Shown piece by piece: positions 58,690 to 64,000 of a stretch of DNA of 64,000 bases. The stretch comes from Poecilobothrus nobilitatus (taxonomy: Eukaryota > Arthropoda > Insecta > Diptera > Dolichopodidae): NCBI GenBank assembly GCA_947095535.1, contig OX352774.1:68758416-68822415 (forward strand). Reading direction: 5' to 3'. Made by a program: the position numbers and the translations under genes. The notes below the pieces were generated by a model that did no database searches, was not told the DNA's origin, and saw nothing but the letters and a program-made list of their open reading frames with translations. The number at the start of each line of letters is the position of its first letter. Within the stretch, counting starts at the first letter, position 1.

Positions 58690-61080
58690 TAAGTTCGAAT
58701 CTGGACAAAATCCGTCCATGGGTTCGGATTCTGGAAGCTTCCGAATGATTCCGGGCTTTTGGAGATAATCTCCGCAAACGAGATTATCTCCAAAAGCAAC
58801 AAAGATAGAACCTTCAAATTTTGTACAATGATGTTTCTTCCCGTTCGATTTATGTCTCTGAAATTTAAGAGGATTTGGTCCATGGGTTTGGATTTGGAAG
58901 CTTCCGAACGAGCACCAGAGCAAATGAGATTATCTCCAAAACCAACAAAGATAGAAGCTTTAAATTTGGCAGGGTGGTGTTCTTTCATGTTTTATTTAAG
59001 TCTCTGAAATGTGAGATGATTTGGTCCATGGGTTCGGCTTTTGGAAACTTCCGAACGAGCCCCAGAGCAAACGAGATTATCTCCAAAACCAATAAAGATA
59101 GAACCTTTACTTTTGGCAGAATGGTGTTCTTTCATGTATGATTTAGGCCTCTGAAATTTAAGAGGATTTGGTCCATGGGTTTGGATTTGGAAGCTTCCGA
59201 ACGAGCACCAGAGCAAATGAGATTATCTCCAAAACCAACAAAGATATAACCTTTCAATTTGGCAGGGTGGTGTTCTTTCATGTATGATTTAGGCCTCTGA
59301 AATTTAAGAGGATTTGGTCCATGGGTTTGGATTTGGAAGCTTCCGAACGAGCACCAGAGCAAATGAGATTATCTCCAAAACCAATAAAGATATAACCTTT
59401 AAATTTGGCAGGGTGGTGTTCCTTCCCGTTCGATTTATGTCTCTGAAATTTAAGAGGATTTGGTCCATGGGTTTGGATTTGGAAGCTTCCGAACGAGCCC
59501 CAGAGCAAATGAGATTATCTCCAAAACCAATAAAGATATAACCTTTACTTTTGGCAGAATGGTGTTCTTTCATGTATGATTTAGGCCTCTGAAATTTAAG
59601 AGGATTTGGTCCATGGGTTTGGATTTGGAAGCTTCCGAACGAGCACCAGAGCAAATGAGATTATCTCCAAAACCAACAAAGATATAACCTTTAAATTTGG
59701 CAGGGTGGTGTTCTTTCATGTTTTATTTAAGTCTCTGAAATGTGAGAAGATTTGGTCCATGGGTTCGGCTTTTGGAAACTTCCGAACGAGCCCCAGAGCA
59801 AATGACATTATCTCCAAAAACAACAAATATATATAACCTTTAAATTTGGCCGAATGGTGTTTTTTCATGTTTGATTTAAGTCTCTGAAATTTGAGAGGAT
59901 TTGGCCATGGGTTTAAATTTGAAAGAATTTGAACCGTGGATTCGAATTTTGGAAGCTTCCCAACGAGCCGCAGAGCAAATGAGATTATATCCAATACGAA
60001 CAAAGGTAGAACCTTTGAATTTGGTACAATGGTGTTCTTTCGTGTTTGATTTATGTCTCTGAAATTTAAGAGGATTTGGTCCATGGGTTTGGTTTTGGAA
60101 GCTTCCGAACGAGCACCAGAGCAAATGAGATTATCTCCAAAACCAACAAAGATATAACCTTTAAATTTGGCAGGGTGGTGTTCTTTCATGTTTTATTTAA
60201 GTCTCTGGAATGTGAGAAGATTTGGTCCATGGGTTCGGGTTTTGGAAACTTCCGAACGAGCCCCAGAGCAAACGAGATTATCTCCAAAACCAATAAAGAT
60301 AGAACCTTTAAATTTTTTATAATGATGTTTCTTCCAGTTTGATTTATGTCTCTAAAATTTAAGAGGATGTGGTCCATGGGTTTGGATTTTGGAAGCTTCC
60401 GAACGAGCCCCAGAGCAAATGAGATTATCTCCAAAAACAACAAATATATAACCTTTACTTTTGGCATAATGGTGTTCTTTCATGTATGATTTAGGCCTCT
60501 GAAATTTGAGAGGATTTGGTCCTTGGGTTCGGATTTTGAAAGCTTCCGAACGAGCCTCAGAGCAAATGATATTATCTCCAAATGCAACAAAGATATAACC
60601 TTTAAATTAGGCAGAATGGTGTTCCTTCATGTTTGATTTATGTTTCTGAAATTTGTGAGGATTTGGTCCATGGGTTCAAATCTTGAAAGCTTCCGGACGA
60701 GCCCCAGATCAAACGAGTATATCTCCACAACCAACAAAGATAGAACTTTTATTTTTAGTACAAAGGTGTTCTGTTATGTTTCCTTTTCTGTAAAATTGGA
60801 AACTGACATTTGAAAGAATTTGAACCATGGGTTCGTATTTTGGAAACTTCCGGACGAGCACAAGAGCAACGAGCATATCTGCAAAACCAACAAAAGTAGA
60901 ACCTTTAAATTTAATAGAATGGTGTTCTGGCAAGTTTTCTTTATGTTCCTGAGATGGATTCGATGAATTGGAGTGGCAATTCGGGTAGCTGACACAAACA
61001 TCCCAAGGACTACCAATCTTCGAAAATAATTAAGATAGAAACTTAAAATTTTATACAAGGGGTGGGTGTCAAGAATATCC
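58690..61080 (+). repeat. Tandem array of about fifteen 146-bp units
   Basis: The marker CCATGGGTT (or a one-base variant) occurs at 58717, 58880, 59026, 59173, 59319, 59465, 59611, 59757, 59905, 60081, 60227, 60373, 60521, 60668 and 60825, giving spacings mostly of 146-148. Exceptions are the first interval, one of 176 where a unit contains an extra duplication, and 157 near the end. Units hold CTTCCGAACGAGCMCCAGAG, GAGATTATCTCCAAAACCAA, AAAGATATAACCTTTAAATT and TGGTGTTCTTTCATG. Inner units are nearly identical; the edges are diverged, and the last one resembles units of the 16-kb array. Because 146 is not a multiple of 3, the many overlapping open frames here on both strands (76-157 codons) are artefacts of the repeat. 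Confidence 0.93.
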
Positions 61081-61194
61081 CAAGCGGATGCCTCTTTTAC
61101 GTTCTTGAAATTCGAGTTGAATAAGACAGAAAAGGGAAGAAGTTCAAGCACTGCCAAAAACACTTATGGATTGTTAATTTAATTCGAATTATTC

Positions 61195-61231
61195 AGGTGT
61201 AGGGTATTAATAAGTCGGTTGCATCGACTTA
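61195..61231 (+). repeat. 3' terminal motif and hairpin of DINE-like element
   Basis: AGGTGTAGGGTAT mirrors the 5' ATACCCTACACCT exactly. Three bases later TAAGTCG-GTTGCAT-CGACTTA forms a 7-bp stem with a 7-base loop, about 19 bases before the right junction at 61250/61251. Helitron-like ends have a hairpin in a comparable position. Confidence 0.78.
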
Positions 61232-61577
61232 CTGTTACATTTACTTGTTTCAATCTATAGTCTGTACACAGAAGTACAGAAAATTTTTACTTTTATAAAT
61301 CAATGCCAAAATGATACAATTTTTTTCAATTTAATATTTAAATTTACCGTTATTTTTAACTGATATATGTACATATATATACTTTTTTGCAAAATTTTAG
61401 TTTCTTATTTCTCAAGTACGCTATTAGTTAGAATCTTGACATGAGAGGAAGAGATCTTTGAGAATAAACAAAAATTTTGTAGGTACTTCTGCCTCTTTAA
61501 AACAGGCCAAACATTGAAAATTTGATATTTTTAGATACCTGTACCTCGTACACATGTAACGATTTGTTCAACATTTT

Positions 61578-61853
61578 TATTTATTTATTTATTTATATTA
61601 ATATTACATACATTAATGTAGTGCAATATTATTGAACCATCGGCTACTAAGGCCATTATAGGTTTTTATACTATTATTAAATTATATACTAATATTATTT
61701 ATTTTGTTTATATTATATATTATATATTTACATTATATTAGGTCGTAAGGGGGGTATGTAAAGAAAAAAACTTACGACCTGTGCAGAGATCGAACCCACA
61801 CTCCTTCGGTTAATACGCCACACGCCTACCCACTAGGCTACCGAAGCCCCTTT
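61578..61853 (-). mobile_element. SINE1-type element with an alternative 3' tail (reverse)
   Basis: On the minus strand the head reads GGGGCTTCGGTAGCCTAGTG then GGTAGGCG (A-box), a CTTCGGT/ACCGAAG pair, GTGTGGGTTCGATCTC (B-box) and a 10-bp hairpin AGGTCGTAAG/CTTACGACCT. After that hairpin it departs from the other SINE1 copies: the CAGCC/GGCTG hairpin is absent and about 160 bp of new sequence (including GGCCTTAGTAGCCGATGG and TGCACTACATTAATGTA) leads to a (TAAA)n end. AACATTTT at 61570-61577 and 61854-61861 is its target duplication (TTYAACATTTT with one change). It lies inside a family R copy. Confidence 0.8.
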
Positions 61854-61950
61854 AACATTTTATATTAAGATACTTATGTTCTCGACTTTTTTTTTTAACT
61901 AATATAGGGTTCCCTCGCTTTTAAAATTGAAGAAAGTGTCATATGTTTTT

Positions 61951-62262
61951 GCATAATTTTGTATTACATAAAAAAAATTCTTAAAAAAAAAATACTAAAT
62001 ATTTGGTGCAAAACTAGTCTCAGTACTACTGTTCTATTGTCTTCAATTTTATATACTGACTTATTATTTTTAAATTTTTTTTTGTTTTGTATTTGAAGAA
62101 CAAAGTCAGAAATTATATTTCGAAAGGATATTTTAACTCAACTGCAATCAATTTTTATCAAATATTCAAATTTTTAACAAAATGCAAAGAATAAATTGTT
62201 GGAATTGCCAGTTTGTATATATTAGTTTCTTTTTTCGAAATTAAGTTTTTTTACTACAGTAA
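61951..62262. other. AT-rich DNA, no gene recognised
   Basis: No feature seen. Confidence 0.5.
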
Positions 62263-62716
62263 AGGCCAAATTGTAATGACGAGTTGTTAAAGCTACAAAG
62301 CGTGTGGCGCGATGACAGTTAAAGTAGAATACATAATTTTAAATGGCTCAAGTTATAATGATGTGGCAACGCGCGCCGCTTTTCTAAAATAGAAAATTGT
62401 TCTAAATTTGCGCGCGTTGTGAATAAAAAAGAAAATCAACAATCAAAACAAAAGCGCAGAGTCAACACAATATAAAAATTAGTGGAAAAAATTTAATTAA
62501 AATAAAATTCGAGAAAAAATTGATCATATTTAAAGTTAAAAAAATATTAAATTTGAATTGAATTTTTTTTAAACTTTAAATATGATCAATTTTTTCGAAT
62601 TGTTTATGTTTTTATTAAATGTCAAACGTGTAGTGTCGCATGATTATTTCATGTAGCGCCGCACGCGTAGCAATCAAACAAGCGTATAGAATGGACGCGT
62701 AATTATAATTTTACCT
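62263..62716. mobile_element. 454-bp MITE with internal long hairpin
   Basis: Terminal repeats: left AGGCCAAATTGTAATGACG, right (reverse complement) AGGTAAAATTATAATTACG, and further in GCTACAAAGCGTGTGGCGC against GCTACGCGTGCGGCGC. TAA flanks both ends (62260-62262, 62717-62719). A second inverted repeat in the middle has arms at about 62507-62537 and 62569-62600 sharing a perfect core of 23 bases around GATCATATTTAAAGTT. GC-rich CGCG words make the ends unlike their surroundings. TAA duplications suggest a Harbinger-type MITE, but the class is not proven. Confidence 0.75.
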
Positions 62717-62719
62717 TAA

Positions 62720-63119
62720 CAACAAAATGATTTCATTTAATTCATTAGATGTCGTTCAGGAGGCCAATTTTTTGATAAACTAATTTTATTTAGCAAAAAC
62801 TACATTAAATTACAAAGGTTGTTTCCTTTAATGTTTGGCAATCACTATAGAATCTAAAAAAAATTTTCTTAAAGTACCAATTTTTATTTTAAAACTATAC
62901 AAAAGTTCTATTAATTGGTATAATTTTAAATATTGTAAAATAGTTATGTTTAGATTTACATGTGATATCTTGAGATGGTGAAGTCTAGAGAGTTTCAATA
63001 GAGTTAATGTATCGATATGTCAAATTTTTTTTTGCATGCGTTGTAGTTTTGAATTGGATTCATTGTATATAAAGAAATTTTCATTTATTTTCGGTTATTA
63101 TTGTCAGACGCTGAAGTTG
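62720..63119. other. AT-rich DNA, no gene recognised
   Basis: No feature recognised between the MITE and the SINE1 copy. Confidence 0.5.
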
Positions 63120-63133
63120 TTATCAAATTATTT
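63120..63133. repeat. Perfect 14-bp target-site duplication
   Basis: TTATCAAATTATTT occurs here and at 63301-63314, exactly flanking SINE1 copy D. Confidence 0.92.
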
Positions 63134-63300
63134 TTATTTTCTTTTAATCCTTTTTTCTGTCACATAAATGTGGAGCCTTTTCTGTTCAGGCGTGGCTATA
63201 AATGTCGTAAGAAGGGGGAATAGGGGAAATTCGAAACCACACTCCTTCGGTGTTTACAGCGTATTTTATACGCTCTTACCCACTAGCCCACCGAGGCGCC
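63134..63300 (-). mobile_element. tRNA-derived SINE, SINE1 copy D (reverse)
   Basis: On the minus strand it starts GGCGCCTCGGTGGGCTAGTG then GGTAAGAGCG (A-box), with the GCGTAT/ATACGC hairpin, CTCGGTG pairing CACCGAAG with one wobble, the B-box GGTTTCGAATT, the downstream half CTTACGACATTTATAGCC, the AGCC/GGCT hairpin and CACATTTATGTG. The A-rich tail is interrupted (63134-63157 on the plus strand). A perfect 14-bp duplication makes it the youngest insertion visible. The 68-codon frame at 63168-63374 crossing it is not a gene. Confidence 0.9.
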
Positions 63301-63314
63301 TTATCAAATTATTT

Positions 63315-63714
63315 AATTTAAAATTAACTATTCGGTGTGATATTTATATATGTGCTGATAGATTTCGGATATAATTGTAACTTGAAACAGCATTGTTTAA
63401 GGATATATAGTAAATTGTAATGCATTTCATATACAATTTCTTCTTATGTAGTTTTATTTAAAAAACCAAACGTATGTAAACCATGCGTAAATATGTAGAT
63501 ATGCATTTAGATATAGATAAATATATACATAATACATTATGTACATTAAACTTAAATGTGATATAAATATGATTAATAAATTGAAAATTTAGTGTCTCTA
63601 TCAGAAAATGTTTTTAAATATTTCCGGATATCTTGTCGCTAATTGTACGTAGGTAGTTGTATGCTATACATATTTACTGCTGATGATGAATTTTTAAATT
63701 TTAGTAATTATTAT
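63315..63714. other. AT-rich DNA, no gene recognised
   Basis: No feature seen. Confidence 0.5.
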
Positions 63715-63777
63715 TAGGACGATGATGATGATAGTGATGACCATGATGATGGTAATGATAATGATGATGATGATTTT
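63715..63777. repeat. (GAT)n imperfect microsatellite
   Basis: Runs of GATGATGATGAT interrupted by GTGATGACC and GGTAATGATAA. Simple repeat without coding context. Confidence 0.85.
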
Positions 63778-64000
63778 ATCTAGAAATTTAAACGTAGTCA
63801 ACTAGTCACATAATTTAAAATATTTCTGTCGGCTTTTATTTTTCTTGTTGTAGAATTTTTAAAAAACCGCCTATTACCAGTTTACTTTCTTAGATACAAG
63901 AATTTTTTTTTTTTTGCTTTTTCTTTTATGAAAGATTTAGTTTTTGAAAAACATAATAATTCTAAGAAATAAAAAAAAGATTAACTTCAATCCTCTGGTT

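Larger units (their letters stand above)
58459..61250 (+). mobile_element. 2.8-kb DINE-like element with internal satellite array
   Basis: Starts TATACCCTACACCTAAAGTA with a foldback (ATACCCTA/TAGGGTAT), then the leader shared with the 16-kb element, TCCGTCCGTCCGTCCGTCC at 58591-58612, and ACGATAACTCAAAAAATAAT. An array of about fifteen 146-bp units fills 58690-61080. The 3' end has AGGTGTAGGGTAT (61195-61207), an exact inverse of the 13-bp start, then a hairpin TAAGTCG/CGACTTA (61211-61217, 61225-61231) and TTACTTGTTT. A short 3' hairpin near the end and insertion between Ts without duplication fit DINE-1-type nonautonomous Helitrons; internal tandem repeats are known in the DINE-TR1 group of Drosophila. 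No protein is encoded. Confidence 0.82.
58200..61950 (+). repeat. Family R copy 5, interrupted by two insertions
   Basis: Three family R segments in the right order: 58200-58458 (CTTACAAAACTTCTACGTAC, TTTTAATCATGGATGGGTGC, then CATATCTGAAG), 61251-61569 (CAATCTATAG, TTTAAATTTACCGTTA, CTATTAGTTAGAATCTTGAC, TAGATACCTGTACC, TTTGTTCAACATTTT) and 61862-61950 (ATACTTATGTTCTCGAC, TAATATAGGGTTCCCTCGC, TTTTAAAATTGAAG). Each joins what is continuous in the copy at 25.0-25.9 kb. Between them lie the tandem-repeat DINE-like element and a SINE1-type element. Confidence 0.78.

Noticed and set aside
58675..60467. Many overlapping open frames of 74-157 codons on both strands, some with shared peptide sequence, looking like a gene family.
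   Set aside because: They are readings of the 146-bp tandem units, which are not a multiple of 3 and so shift frame at every unit; the same DNA is open on both strands and no frame crosses the array.
58690..61080. A CRISPR array.
   Set aside because: Units are 146 bp, directly adjoining without unique spacers, in a eukaryotic transposon context.

Overview
This window is AT-rich (roughly 80 percent A+T by eye) eukaryotic DNA with long poly-A and poly-T tracts and no recognisable host protein-coding gene, rRNA or functional tRNA. Protein similarity is confined to broken mobile-element fragments: RNase H and C-terminal parts of several LINEs, and a short Harbinger-type transposase remnant. The LINE ending in CCTAA repeats, the DINE/mini-me-like elements with GTCC microsatellites, and the mix of tRNA-derived SINEs and MITEs point to an insect, most likely a fly. 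Species and order are inference.

Layout. 0-5 kb: a small MITE (717), a 5'-truncated LINE with a perfect 12-bp target duplication (2354-2865), and two tRNA-derived SINEs (3556, 4535). 5-17.5 kb: a DINE-like 5' end (6628), a SINE3-type repeat (7572), two copies of a long noncoding repeat called family R here (10150, 12670), a MITE with 37-bp terminal inverted repeats (13698), and a DINE-like element with a 141-bp tandem array (16337), followed by another SINE3 fragment. 17.5-25 kb: AT-rich, nothing recognised. 25-31 kb: family R copy, SINE1 copies (25984, 30829), a dead RNase H domain (26460) and a small hairpin element (30610). 34-48 kb: two SINE2 copies (34311 and 47226, the second split by a nested insertion), a dead LINE tail (43640), a TTAA-flanked piggyBac-like MITE (44724) and smaller MITEs. 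52-56 kb: SINE remnants, a second dead LINE tail (54998) and a Harbinger remnant (55528). 57.7-63.4 kb: a (TA)n microsatellite, then the most structured region: a family R copy carrying a 2.8-kb DINE-like element with about fifteen 146-bp tandem units, plus a SINE1-type insertion further on; then a 454-bp MITE and a very young SINE1 copy with a perfect 14-bp target duplication.

How the parts relate. No pathway or operon is encoded. The content is an insertion history: LINE fragments are possible sources of mobilising enzymes for SINEs, and Harbinger-type transposase is a possible source for MITEs flanked by TAA. The best candidates for something undescribed are the tandem-repeat-bearing DINE-like family, whose two copies carry diverged arrays of the same unit, and the SINE1 RNA, whose copies keep base pairing through compensatory changes outside the standard tRNA cloverleaf.
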